Source: RYN-230 sp963770545 (GTDB taxonomy: Bacteria; Actinomycetota; Actinomycetes; Streptosporangiales; Streptosporangiaceae). Taken from it: a DNA stretch of 64,000 nucleotides. Every line of letters starts with the position of its first letter. The stretch's first letter is position 1. Under the pieces are notes generated by a model. The model had not been told where the DNA came from and ran no database searches. It saw only the letters and a program-made list of their open reading frames with translations. Positions 18,397 through 28,454 of the stretch are shown in pieces. Position numbers and translations under genes: made by a program. Where the stretch lies: NCBI GenBank assembly GCA_963770545.1, contig CAVYQF010000013.1, positions 73,515 through 137,514 on the forward strand, in the 5' to 3' direction.

Positions 18397-19345
18397 AAGA
18401 GCGGGCAAGAAGGGGGGAAGAGTAAAAGGATAAAAGATCAAGAAGAAAAGAAAAGGAAAGAAGAAGAGAAGTAACGAAGAAGGAAGGAGAAGAGAAGAAA
18501 GAAAAATAATAGGAAGAAAAGAGAAAAAGGGAGAAGAGAAGAAAAAAAAGATAGAAAAAAAGGAGAGAAAAAAAAGAAAAAAGGAAAGAGAAAGAAAAGT
18601 AAAAAAGAAGAGAAAAAAAAGAAAGAAAAGAAAAAGAAAAAAAGAGAAAAGAGAAGAAAAAGAGAAAGAAAAAGAAAAAGAGAAGGAAGAAAAGAAGAAA
18701 GGATGAAATATGAAAAAGGAGAAAAGAGAAAAGAGGAGAGATGGAGAAAAAAGAGAAGGAAAAGGAAGAGAGAAAAGATATAGAAAAGAAAGAAGTAAAG
18801 AGCAGAAAGGTAAAGAAGGAAGGTGAGAAAGATGTGAGAGAAATGAAGGAGAAAGGAAAGGGAAGAGAAAGAAGAAAGAAAAGAGGAGAAGAGAAGAAAA
18901 TAGAAAAGGATAAGGTACGGAGAAGGAGAAGAGAAAAAGAAGAAAAGGAAAAGGGCTGGCAGGAGAAAAGGCATAAAATGGAAGGAGACAGACGGAAAAA
19001 GGGCACGGAAAGGAGAAAGAAGAAAATGCTAAAGGAGAAAAGGTAAAAAGGAAAAAGAGAAAAGAAAAAAAGGTAAAAGGAAAGAGAAATCACAAAGAAA
19101 GGAGAAGAAATATAAAATGAATGAAGGAGAGAAAGGGTAAGAAGAGAAAGATAGCAAGGAAGAAAGAGGAAGAGAATAAGATAAAAGGGAGATAAAGAGA
19201 ATAAAAAAGAAAAAGGAGAAGAAAAGAAAGACTAAGAGGAAATAAAAAGGTATGAAATGGGAAAGAAAATGAATGAAAAGGGGAAATAAGTGGGAAGAGA
19301 GAAGAGGAAAAAGTAATAAGTCAAAGAAGGTGTATAAAAGTAGGC
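18397..19345. repeat. Extreme purine-only tract (almost no C or T on the plus strand)
   Basis: About 950 nt composed almost wholly of A and G on the plus strand inside a very GC-rich region. From 18476 to 18802 there is not one C and only about ten T. A outnumbers G roughly two to three to one. There is no fixed repeat unit. It starts abruptly inside LAL regulator 1 and fades gradually to the right into a recognisable but altered MBL gene. By position it should hold the missing 5' ends of LAL 1 (minus) and the MBL gene (plus). Long frames inside it (poly-Lys/Glu on plus; Phe/Ser/Leu on minus) are composition artefacts. It could be corrupted consensus, or a real polypurine element able to form triplex DNA. 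Confidence 0.9.
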
Positions 19346-20131
19346 GTAAATGACCACAACAGACGGCGGGTACTGTTTGACGCGAAGAAGAGAATAGGAA
19401 ATAAACTGAGGCGGGCGGTGGATGAGATCGCCGCGGCAAAAGGGGTGAGCAATCAGGTAAAAAAAATGGTGTACTAAAAACACCACGCGGACCACGGCGG
19501 CGCCGCGTAACTGTTCGGAGATGTGGTACGGGTGGGGCACGAGGAGACACGGCGCTGCTGCTCCGCGACGACGAGCCGTACCGGAGATGCAGGAAGTGAC
19601 GTTAGAAGACAGCTACACGCTGGAGGTCGGCGGGGAGCGCGTAGAACTGGACTGGCACGGCTCCAACCACTCAAAAGAAAACATCTACATACACTAAAAA
19701 GAAAAAGACAAGCTGATGTTCATAGACGTGGTAAACGAAGGATGGGTGAAGATATAAAAAATAAAAATGTAAGAGGAAGTCATCGGGTACATGGGAGAAA
19801 AGGCGATCGTGCAGGCTATCCTGGCGGCACTACATCTAGGGGCATGGGCAGGCTAGACACCCGAGAAGACGTCACCGTGCACCAGCAGTAAATCGCTGAC
19901 ATAGAGGACAGCTAGAGGGAAGAGTTGGAGAACGTCAAAAGGTGCTATATTACATGCACTACGGGGAGAACGACTGGGCGGAGTGAAAGATCAACTAGAC
20001 ACCGTCACCGAACGGGCCGCTGCGCTCGTGATCGCCAAGTACACGGCGTGCTGGCCGCCGAAGACATCGAAGTGTTCACCATGAACACCACGTTCGACAT
20101 CATGCAGTCACTGCGACTCGACAAGGGCTAG
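19346..20131 (+). pseudogene. Metallo-beta-lactamase-fold hydrolase gene, heavily altered
   Basis: Reading across frames gives an MBL protein. FDAKKRIGNKLRRAVDEIAA starts near 19378, followed by a metal-binding HHADHGGAA preceded by a stop where Ser is expected. Then come SYTLEVGGERVELDWHGSNH, LMFIDVVNEGWVKI, DVTVHQQ and, nearly clean, VLAAEDIEVFTMNTTFDIMQ to the TAG at 20129. Many odd codons become the expected ones if A is changed back to C: AAG-AAG for Pro-Pro, TAA for Ser or Tyr, GAA for Asp or Ala, ATA for Ile. The density of such changes rises leftwards into the purine tract. The 5' end is lost there. As written the gene cannot encode a functional protein. Confidence 0.75.
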
Positions 20132-20251
20132 AGCGGTACGGTACACCACTGACCACCGCACCGCAACGCACTGGGGCCGGCCCGCGCCGGCTCCGGTGCG
20201 CGCCTGCGTGCCACTAGCACCGGGCCCCCACCGCCGATAGTGCCGGACCTA

Positions 20252-20289
20252 CGGGCCGCCTCACATGACGCGGGCCGCCTCACATGACG
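20252..20289 (+). repeat. 19-bp perfect tandem duplication
   Basis: CGGGCCGCCTCACATGACG occurs twice back to back (20252-20270 and 20271-20289) in the short convergent gap between the MBL gene and LAL regulator 2. No function is suggested; simple slippage duplication is likely. Confidence 0.85.
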
Positions 20290-20360
20290 CGAGTGACTCC
20301 GCCTAAGGCCCTTCGCCCGGAAGGTGAGAGCAGGCACAGGGAGAGGGAAAGGCACAAAGA

Positions 20361-22929
20361 TTAGTGGAGACTGTGCAAGAAGAGCTTGGCGTACAGGTGG
20401 CGAGTGTGAGTGTTGACAGTGTTCACAGACAGCTAGAGTTCAGCGGCGATCTCGGGCGCAGTGAGATGGTAGACAGGTAGCGCAGGACCCGCGACTCGGT
20501 GCCGGTGAGCGAGTTACAGGCCAGGGCCGCGGTCACATCCGGCCTGGCGCCGGGCGGCGGCACGGACCCGGCCCGCCCCGAGAGCAGCTCCACGATCTGG
20601 GAGATCAGGGAAGGGTGAGAGGTAAGGCTAAGGTGATGAAGCTTGAGCAGCGATGGGACGGGATACAGCAAAAACGGCAGGAGCATGCCGTTGGGCTCGG
20701 TGATATCCAGGGCCTGCTACAGGACGCATCTGGCCGCAGCCTGGTCGCACAGCGAGTAGAGGGATAGGGACTACAGCAGCAGCGCCGTGATCATCTGTAC
20801 CTGGCGGGCCCCGGGACCGAGCCGTCCAGCACGGGGCCGAGCGCATAGGCGGCCCCTTCGGGGTCATCACCAGCCAGCCGCAGCGCCGCCACCGCGGTGC
20901 GCATCGCGGCGCTGTCACGCTAGTCTTCGCTCAGTTAGGCGAGCACCTGCTAGGCGAGATAGGTCTGGCACAGCTGCAACAGAGTCTGCAGCATGAGTGA
21001 TAGCATAGACGTCACGCAGGTGTGAGGCAAGGCGAGGGACGCAGCTGGTTACTGGACTAAAGGAACGAAGACAGCGACTACTGATCACGGCTAAGGGACA
21101 TCTACAGGACCGCCAGGCGTACCGCAGGCTCAGCCCGGCGGCTGGTTCCACCTCGGCGCGCAGATGCGATCAGCACGCTCCAGCCACGGCTCTGCTTCAT
21201 ACAGCCGTCCCTGGTACAGCAGCGCGATACCGCGCTGGGCGTAAGCCATACCGGCGAGCGGCTCCTCGCCACAGCCGTGCCGTTCCGCCAGCTCGATCGC
21301 GTGCCTGGTCCATTCCGCCTGCGACGCATCGGGCCGCAGCAGCAGCATCCCGTGCGCGGTGGGTCAGGCCGGTGAACTCCAGGTACGGTCGCCCGATCTG
21401 GTGCGACAGGGCCACGCCCCGGTGCAGATGCCGTTCCGCGTCCTCGAACCGGAGCGCTCAGATCTCGGCGATACCAAGGCTGATGTACGCCGCGGCGCGC
21501 AGATCGTCACCCAGCCCGGGGTGTGCGGCATCGGCCCCCTCGCTGAGCGCGAGCAGCCGCACGGCCTCCTGCGCCACGACCGGGAAGTCCGCGACCCGCC
21601 AGGCCAGGAACAGCCGGAGCACGGCCAGCATGATCAGCACGCGCCCGCGCCGGTCCGCGGGCACCGCCGCGAGCGCGCCCGTGGCCTGGGCCAGGTGCCG
21701 CACGGCATCGTCCAGGTATCCCTGGATCAGATCTCCGGCCACCTGCACGGTGGTGAGCTCCGGGCTGACCGCGGCGGCCGGCGGGGGAACCTGCACAGCA
21801 GCTCGACCACGGTGGCGCCCCGTCCGCCGAGGTAGAGGTCGAGACAGCAGTCCGACAGCAGCCGGACGGCCATCCCCCACTACTGCGCGGCCTGGGCCTG
21901 GCGGATCGCCTCCACTGGATGGCCGTGCTCGGCCAGACACCCGGCGGCGGCACGGTGCAGCGCGGCCCGCTCATCCGGCTCGGCGCGGCGCAACTCCAGC
22001 CGCAGGAGGTCCGCGAACATCTGGTGGTAGCGGAACCACGACCTGCCCGTGTCCAGCGCGACCACGAACGCCCCGGCCTGCTCCAGATCCTGCAGGATCC
22101 GTTCCCCGCCCGGCTGGCCGGCCAGTACGTCCGCCAGCGGGCCAGACACCCGCTCGAGGACTGAGGTGCGCAGCAGCAGCTGGCGCACCTCCTCGCTCTG
22201 GCGGTACAGCACCTCGGCGAGCAGGAATTCAGCCACCGCCCGATTGGTGCCGGAGAACTCCGCGGCGAACCGCTCCGGGTCCGGGTGCCCGGCCAGCGAC
22301 AGCGCGGCCAGCCGCAGCCCGGCCGCCCAGCCCTCGGCCCGCCCGTGCAACCGGGCCAGCGCCTCCTCCGGCAGTTACACCCCGGCCGCGCCGAACAGCG
22401 CCCGCGCCTCGGCCAGGCTGAACCGCAGATCGGCCGGGCGGATATCGGTCAGCTCCCCCTCCAGCCGCAGCCGGTGCAGCCCCAGCCGCAGATCGTGCCG
22501 GGTCGCGAGGACGAACCGGAGCTCCTGCGGCGCCCGCAGCAGCAAGAGCTCGAGCTGGGACGCCACCTCACGTGAGCACAGCACATGCGCATCGTCGATC
22601 ACCAGCCACAGCCGGTCGCCCAGCGGGGCCAGGTCCTTCAGCAGCCGCTCCACCACCGCCCAGCCGTCCAGATCCGGCGCCGCGGTCAGCGGCCGCACCA
22701 GCGCCGACCCGGCCGCCGTGCCCCGCAGCGCGTCGGCGACCGAGATCCAGAACTGCAGCGGATCACGCTCCTCGCCGTCCACGGAGACTCACGCGGCGTG
22801 CCGGGCCAGCCCGGCCTCGGCGAGCCACGACCGCATCAGCACCGTCTTTCCGCTCCCCGCCGGCGCCGATATCTGGACGGCACGTTCTGCTCCAGCCAGC
22901 CGCCCGAAGAGCGCGCGACGGGACACCAC
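20361..22929 (-). pseudogene. LAL/MalT-type giant LuxR regulator 2, multiple nonsense changes and frameshifts
   Basis: GTG 22929 with AGAGGAGAA upstream opens a frame with a P-loop (APAGSGKTVLMRSWLAEAGL), Walker B LWLVIDDAHVL, FRYHQMFADLLRLELRR and the TPR-like middle. In-frame stops occur at 22789 and 21458 (TGA where Trp is expected), 22375 and 21880. From about 21130 to 20361 the reading frame dissolves, yet the LuxR HTH is still traceable (LTGTESRVLRYL; then LSVNTVNTHTRHLYAKL around 20385-20500). Intact length would be about 850 residues, matching LAL 1, to which the ATPase part is closely similar. Damage is heaviest toward the MBL gene and purine tract. Confidence 0.82.
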
Positions 22930-23226
22930 TTCTCCTCTAACGGCAGGAGTGGACGCCTCATCAAGGGACCCAGACGCGCGGGCGGACGTGGAGCGTCACT
23001 GAGCGCCGCCAGGCTCACGGCGCCGTGGCCGGGCCCATCCAGGCGGACCTGGAAGGGCCGGAGCTCACGCGGGAATACCTGGCGGGTGGCTAGCTCACTC
23101 ATGCTGCCAGCTCAGGTCGGCGTGCCACCTTTCCAGGGAATCCCCTGGGCCGGGCGATTAATAGTCGTCATCTGACGACACCTCGCGGCGGGCGGTGCTG
23201 GTTCACGCGGTCCGCCGCGCAGGCCG

Positions 23227-26079
23227 CTAGGGAGAGACGCCCTGCCGCAGCGCTTCGCGGACGATCTCCACCCGGCTCTTGGCACCGAGCTTGGCCAGGA
23301 TGTGCGAGATGTACGTCTGCACCGTGCGCCGGGACAGGAACATGCCGCGGGCGATCTCCGACGTCGCATCGCCCCTGGCGATCAGGGCGGCGATCTTGAC
23401 CTCGGTCGGCGTGAGCGCGGCCCAGCCGGAGGCGGCCCGCGGCCCGCGCGGACCGCGGACGCCGCGCCGGATGCCGTACGGGCGAAGCAGGCTGTCGGCC
23501 CGGCGGATGTCCCAGCGGGCGTTCAGGCCCTCATACAAGCTGACTGCCTCGTTCAGCGCGGTCCGGGCCTCCTCCTGCTGGCCCCGCTCGGCCAGCACTG
23601 CCGCCAGGTCCTCCACCGCGGCGGGCAATTCCGCGGCCGGGCCGACCGTCCGGTAGTGCGCGACCGCGTCCCGGAGCGGGACCGGATCAGACTCGAGGAG
23701 TCCCTGGCACCGCAGGCTGGCCGTGGCCGCCCGGGCCGGCCGGGTTTCAGCCGCGGCCTCCTCCTGGCAGGCCCGCGCCGCGTTCAGCGCGATCTGCCGG
23801 TCGCCGGTGGCGATCGCGAGCCGCACGAGATCGGGCAGCCATTGGTGGGTCAGGGTCATCTCGCCGTCGTGCCGGGGCACGATCGCGGCCAGCACCTGCA
23901 GGGCCTCATGGGTCTCGCCGCGCTGCTCCAGCGCCATCGCGTGGGCGGCCACGAGGAAGTCCCGGTTCTCCCGATCGGGGACCCTCAGGACCGGGAGAGA
24001 CAGGCCCGCGCGCAGGTGCTGATCGGCCGTCGTGCGCTGGTCCCGGCGGGCCGCGATGAGCGCGGCCACACCGTGGACGAGCAGCGCTGGCCAGCGCTCG
24101 CGCAAAAACGTGTACGTGAGGCCGGGAGCGTCGCCCTCCTCCGGGTTCAGCTCGGCCAGCGCGTCGTCCCACTCGCCGACCCAGTACCGCAGCACGGCCG
24201 CGGCGACCCAGGTCGTGCGATCGGGACTGCCGCTGCGCTGGGCAGATTCGCGGGCCTGCCGGAGGGTCAACTCCGCTTCCCGCCAGCGGTCCAGATTCTG
24301 CAGGGTGAAGATACGGCCATCGACGGCGAACGAGCGCAGGTCCGCATAGCCGGGATCGTCGCCGAGCACCCGCAGGGCCTGGTCAACGTAGCCGAGCGCG
24401 GCGGCGTGGTCGCGCCGGACAGCATGGCTCAGCCACAGGTCAGCCAGCGCGTGCGCGGTCGCGAACGCGTCGCCGGCGTCCTCGGCGGCGGTGAGGGCCT
24501 GCCGGGCGGTCGCGTCCGCCGTGTCCAGGTCGCCGGTGCCGGCTCGCTCGAGCATCGCGAGCAGGGCCAGCATCCGGGCCTGCCAGGTGCGCGGCAGGCC
24601 GGCCGACGCCAGCGACTGGCGTATGGTCGCGATCGCCTCATCGCTGCGGCCCGCACTGACCTGGGCGCGCGCGAGCACCGAGTACGTCTGCGCCCGCCAC
24701 ACCGGGTCAGTCATCACCGGCAGCGCCGCCCGGGCCTGGCGGGCCGCCTCGTCATAAGAGCCGGCCGCGAGCAGGGCCCGGGCCAGGCTGGCCGTGAGCC
24801 CGTCCCAGGCCCCGTCGGTGCTGGGCGTCTCGTCCAGTTCCCGCCGCAGCAGGTCGGCGGCCAGCAGCGGGGCCTGCGTGGTCAGCGCGGGCGCGGTCTG
24901 GCTGAGCCAGGCCCGGGCTCAGTCCTCACCGGGCTGTCCCGCCGCGAAAAGCTGCTGCGCGACGCTCAGGGCCTCCGCACCCGTGGCTGCGAGCTCGCGC
25001 GCCGCCTCGGCGTGCAGCGCCGTGCGCAGCGCCGCCGGCATGCTCGCATAGAGCGCCTGGCGGATCAGCTGATGCCGGAACGCCAGTTCGGGCCCCGAGC
25101 CGACCAGGATGCGGGCCGTCACGGCCTCCTGCAGGCCCGCTGCGAGTTCCGACACTGGCTTGCGCAGCAGCACGGCCAGGTCGGTGACCGTGAACTTCCC
25201 GCCGAGCAGGGCGGCGGTCCGCAGGATCCGCGCCGTCTCGGCCGAGACCGAGCTGAGCCGGTCGTTCAGCACGGCCGCCAGCGAGGCCGGCAGTTGCTCA
25301 TGGACCGCGGGGTCGCCGTCGGCGGGAGTGGCCTGGGCCCGCTCACGTGCCAGGGAGTAAACCAGTTCGCGCAGGTACAGGGGATTCCCGGCGGCCTGAG
25401 CGGTCAGCTGGCGCAGTGTGTCCGCCGGCGGCGTTCCGAGCATGGCCGTCACGAGGGCGGTCACATCCGTTTCGGGCAAGGGGCCGAGCGAGACCATCGC
25501 CCGGCCGCGGCGGGCCAGGGACGCGCGCACCTGCTGGACCTCCGGCCGCCGGGGATCCGACCGGCAGGTCGCGATCAGGAGCAGCCGCAGCTGATCAATG
25601 GAGGCGGCGAGCTGGTGCCAGACGAGCAGCGATGCCTCGTCGGCCCACTGCAGGTCGTTGACGACCATGACCGTCGGGGCGGCCGCGCACAGCTCGTCCG
25701 TCAGCGCCATCAGCACTTCGACACCGGAAGCCGACGCGTCGCCGTCGGTGAACAGCCCGAGCCGCTGGCTGCGGAGCAGGCCGGCCGCGTGCGCGCGGCG
25801 GGGGTCGGGCGAACTGAGCCGGACCTGCAGGCAATCCTGCATCACGCTCAGCGGCAGCCGCTCAGCAAGCTGGTCCGCGGTCCCCCACCCGATGTCCCAG
25901 CCCAGCTCGCCGGTTCCGGCCAGGGCCTCCACGACCAGGGACGACTTGCCGATGCCGGGCTCGCCCTCGACCCAGACCGCCGCACCCCCGCCCTGGCGGA
26001 GCGCCTCAATGCCGGCCCGCAGGGTCGCCAGCTCCTGGCTGCGGTCCACCCACTCCGGCGGCCGGTCGATGGGCCACAT
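23227..26079 (-). pseudogene. LuxR-family AAA-ATPase regulator 3 (LAL-like), one in-frame stop
   Basis: ATG 26079 gives an ORC/AAA-type module: WVEGEPGIGKSSLVVEAL P-loop at about 35-52, PTVMVVNDLQWADEASLLVW Walker B at about 165-184. Helical repeats and a C-terminal LuxR HTH follow (LTPTEVKIAALIARGDATSE, then FLSRRTVQTYISHILAKLG). A TGA at 24919-24921 interrupts it where the expected codon is Trp (GED-stop-ARAWLSQ); otherwise the frame continues cleanly to 23227. Length with readthrough is about 950 residues. The ATPase type differs from LAL 1 and 2, so it is not a recent duplicate. No target is evident; the small membrane gene at 26247 is divergent. Confidence 0.85.
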
Positions 26080-26246
26080 GGTTGTAACGTATGCCCCGCC
26101 CAGGGGCAATGCCTATCGACGCCCGCGCCTTTCCGGATCAGGGCCACGTAATCTGTCCCAGCCCGGTAGGCAGCTGGCTTCGCTCAGTGTCCAGCCGTAA
26201 AATGTGCTGGTTCAGCCTTCGGGATTGCTTACCGGCTGGAGTCGCG

Positions 26247-26573
26247 ATGCTCCTGTACGTCATCGGCGGGGTGGTGACCGCGGTGGGCGCGCTGTCAGCA
26301 ACTTGGTGGCTACTCACGCTCACCCGTCGGTTCGCGTGGCCCCGGCGGCGGGCCGCTGTCCATGCCGGCCCGGCGATCTCACCGGGCGCACGACGCCAGG
26401 GGCTGAACCGGTTCTGGTGCTCCGTCGTCCTCTCCATCGACGGAATACTCCTCATTCTTAGCGCGCACAGCGACACCGCAGCCCGGATCGGGATCGTCAC
26501 AGCTTCCGCACTCCTTCTCTGGCAGCTCGGCGGGGAGGTCGTCTCACGCAGGCGGCACCGATCGGCCGCCTGA
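26247..26573 (+). CDS. Small hypothetical membrane protein
   Basis: 108 residues from ATG 26247 with CTGGAG about 9 nt upstream. Two hydrophobic helices are seen, at about 2-24 (LLYVIGGVVTAVGALSATWW) and 72-95 (IGIVTASALLLWQLGGEVV), with a basic loop between them and a basic C-terminus. No family recognised. Divergent from LAL-like regulator 3. Confidence 0.55.
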   Translation: MLLYVIGGVVTAVGALSATWWLLTLTRRFAWPRRRAAVHAGPAISPGARRQGLNRFWCSVVLSIDGILLILSAHSDTAARIGIVTASALLLWQLGGEVVSRRRHRSAA

Positions 26574-26650
26574 CCGCAGCTGTCATCAGCCCGTCGTAGC
26601 GGATATTCCGGACCATGGGCTCACGCCCTGATCGCGGTCCGAGGCGGCCC

Positions 26651-26892
26651 TCAGGAGTTGCGGCCCTTCCGGCCCACCTCGGGATCGACGCCCCAGCTCA
26701 TGATCCACATGGGCGTGATGCGGATGACCTCGCGACGGCGTGGCCGCCGACGAGGACGTCGCCCGTCTCTACGTCGAGGAACGCGCCGACCGGGTTGTTC
26801 TGGGGGGCGCCGCTCGCATCCACGGTGGCGAGACGCGCCAGGGGCTGGCTCTTCAGGTAGGTCCGCTCGGCCTCGGTCAGGGAGATAGTCAT
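26651..26892 (-). pseudogene. PPOX-class (F420/FMN split-barrel) oxidoreductase with internal deletion
   Basis: ATG 26892 begins a typical N-terminus, TISLTEAERTYLKSQPLARL then ATVDASGAPQNNPVG. After VLVGGHAV the nominal frame turns to nonsense, but the family C-terminus VIRITPMWIMSWGVDPEVG is readable in the next frame and ends at 26651. About 55-65 residues of the barrel that normally lie between these parts are absent. The remaining 242 nt is not a multiple of three, so the deletion is also out of frame. Intact relatives are about 135-145 residues. Non-functional as written. Confidence 0.8.
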
Positions 26893-26965
26893 CCCTGCAG
26901 CGTAAGACCGGGGTGCGGTGAACCCGGGCTGGAAGCCGGGCCGCACCGCGCGGATCGGTGTACGC

Positions 26966-27718
26966 CTAGACCTGGGCTGGTTCTTCTCGGGCCACGACGT
27001 CGGCGACGATGCAGCTCACGTTGTCGGGACCTCCGCCGTCGATGGCCAGCGTGATCAGATCCGCCGCGGCCTGGTCCGGATCGGTGACCGTGAGGAGGAC
27101 TCGCGCCAGCGCATCGGCCGCCACGACCTGGTGCAGGCCGTCCGAGCAGAGCAGGTACCGGTCGCCGGGCCGCGCCTCCCGCAGCTGCAGATCAGGCTCG
27201 AAGTTCCCCCCGTCCAGCGCCCGCAGCAGCATGAAGCGCTGCGGGTGGGAGGCGACTTCCTCGGCGGTGATCTTGCCGTCGTCCAGCAACGACTGCACCA
27301 GCGTGTGGTCCTGGGTGATCTGGAACATCTCGCTGTCGCGGATCAGATAGGCACGCGAGTCACCGATATGCACGAGCCCCAGTTGCGAGCCCGACCACAG
27401 CAGGGCGGTCAGCGTGGTGCCCATGCCCTGCATGGACGGGTCGGCCTTGACGAGCTCGTTCAGTGCGCTGTTAGCCCGGCGCACCGCATGATCGAGCGCG
27501 TTGAGCAGTTCACCGGCCGGTACCTGGGTGTCGAGCGGTCGGAGCGCCTCAATGACGGCTGCGCTCGCCACCTCGCCGGCGGCGTGACCTCCCATCCCGT
27601 CGGCGACCGCGAGCAGCCTGGGCCCTCCGTAGACCGCGTCCTCATTGTCCTGGCGGTGCAGGCCGATATCGGACTGCACCGCGTAGCGCACGGCAAGCTG
27701 GCCCTGAGCATCAGGCAT
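26966..27718 (-). CDS. PP2C-type Ser/Thr protein phosphatase (C-terminal part of a MerR-PP2C fusion)
   Basis: 250 residues. PP2C motifs are SDIGLHRQDNEDAVYGG at about 16-32, LLAVADGMGGHAAGEVAS at about 35-52, MGTTLTALL at about 99-107, VHIGDSRAYLIR at about 115-126, LLCSDGLHQVV at about 189-199 and GGGPDNVSCIV at about 227-237. All metal-binding Asp positions appear present. ATG 27718 gives a complete catalytic domain. The upstream frame shows a MerR DNA-binding domain that in relatives is continuous with this phosphatase, so the native product was probably larger. It may still act as a free phosphatase. Confidence 0.88.
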   Translation of the reverse strand: MPDAQGQLAVRYAVQSDIGLHRQDNEDAVYGGPRLLAVADGMGGHAAGEVASAAVIEALRPLDTQVPAGELLNALDHAVRRANSALNELVKADPSMQGMGTTLTALLWSGSQLGLVHIGDSRAYLIRDSEMFQITQDHTLVQSLLDDGKITAEEVASHPQRFMLLRALDGGNFEPDLQLREARPGDRYLLCSDGLHQVVAADALARVLLTVTDPDQAAADLITLAIDGGGPDNVSCIVADVVAREEPAQV

Positions 27719-27975
27719 GACGGTGTCCTTCCCGGACAGATAGCCGACGAGGAAGGCAGCGTGCTCACGGCGCGGATCGAGGCCAGCGGCATGCCCAGCC
27801 GGCGCAGCCAGGCCACCAGCCTGGCCTGCTCGAGCTGGGCCGCAGCGTAGAAGCGGTACTGCGACGCCGGGTCGACCCGGACCGGGCGGAGCAGGCCCAG
27901 CTCGTCGTACAGGCGAAGCGCCTTACGCGAAAGCCGGGACGCCCGGGCAAAGGCCCCGCTGGTCATCAGCTCCAT
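27719..27975 (-). pseudogene. MerR HTH domain, 5' part of a broken MerR-PP2C fusion
   Basis: ATG 27975 follows GAGGAGGGCAGG, the best ribosome site of this locus. The product reads MELMTSGAFARASRLSRKAL, then LYDELGLLRPVRVDPASQYR and LVAWLRRLGMPLASIRAV. After that the frame is lost. In the next frame AAFLVGYLSGKDTV leads directly into the PP2C start, so the two halves are one gene separated by an out-of-frame loss of the connecting helices (roughly 25-30 residues by comparison with the usual linker). MerR-PP2C fusions are known in actinomycetes. Confidence 0.75.
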
Positions 27976-28079
27976 CCTGCCCTCCTCATACCGGGCCGGT
28001 GGCCCAGCAAGATCAGGCTCGGCCTGGCCCAAGGGGCAAAGTCAAATCACGGTTCCGGCGAGTGTGGCCCCCACCGGGA

Positions 28080-28454
28080 TCAGGCTGGCAGGAGGCTGAC
28101 CTTGTAATCGCCAAAACGCTTGTCCCGCGTCACAATGGTCAGCCCCTCCGCGAGGGCCTGGGCGATGAGCATGCGGTCGAATGGATCGTCATGATGGCGG
28201 GCCAACTGCCCCGCCGCGGTGCCATGAGTGATCGTTATTGGCAGCGGCACAAAGCCTCCTGCCAGGACCTGATGTTCAAGATCATCTGGTGCTGCGAGTT
28301 TCCCCAGCGCCTGCTTAATGGAAATCTCCCACGCACTCACGGCTGAGACCACGACCAGATTCTCCGGATCGGCGATCGCGTCCCGCGCTTGAACCGCCAG
28401 CCCTTCGCCGGCGAGCCACCACAGAAGCGCGTTAGTGTCCAGCAGGAGCCTCAC
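28080..28454 (-). CDS. vapC: VapC-like PIN-domain toxin
   Basis: 124 residues. The PIN acidic residues are visible: LLLDTNALLWWL (Asp 6), VSAVSAWEISIKQALGK (Glu in WEIS), HHDDPFDRMLIAQAL (Asp) and TIVTRDKRFGDY (Asp). PIN toxins cleave tRNA or other RNA using Mg2+. The start overlaps the antitoxin stop in an ATGA junction, so the pair is translationally coupled. This subfamily (Phd-type antitoxin with PIN) is widespread. Confidence 0.92.
   Translation of the reverse strand: MRLLLDTNALLWWLAGEGLAVQARDAIADPENLVVVSAVSAWEISIKQALGKLAAPDDLEHQVLAGGFVPLPITITHGTAAGQLARHHDDPFDRMLIAQALAEGLTIVTRDKRFGDYKVSLLPA

Noticed and set aside
18224..19550. Long Phe/Ser/Leu-rich frames on the minus strand and Lys/Glu frames on the plus strand
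   Set aside because: They exist only because the A/G tract has few stop codons; no start, domain or codon bias supports them.
18397..20131. Diversity-generating retroelement variable region
   Set aside because: DGRs randomise adenines of a template; here the changes run from C to A and there is no reverse transcriptase or template repeat nearby.
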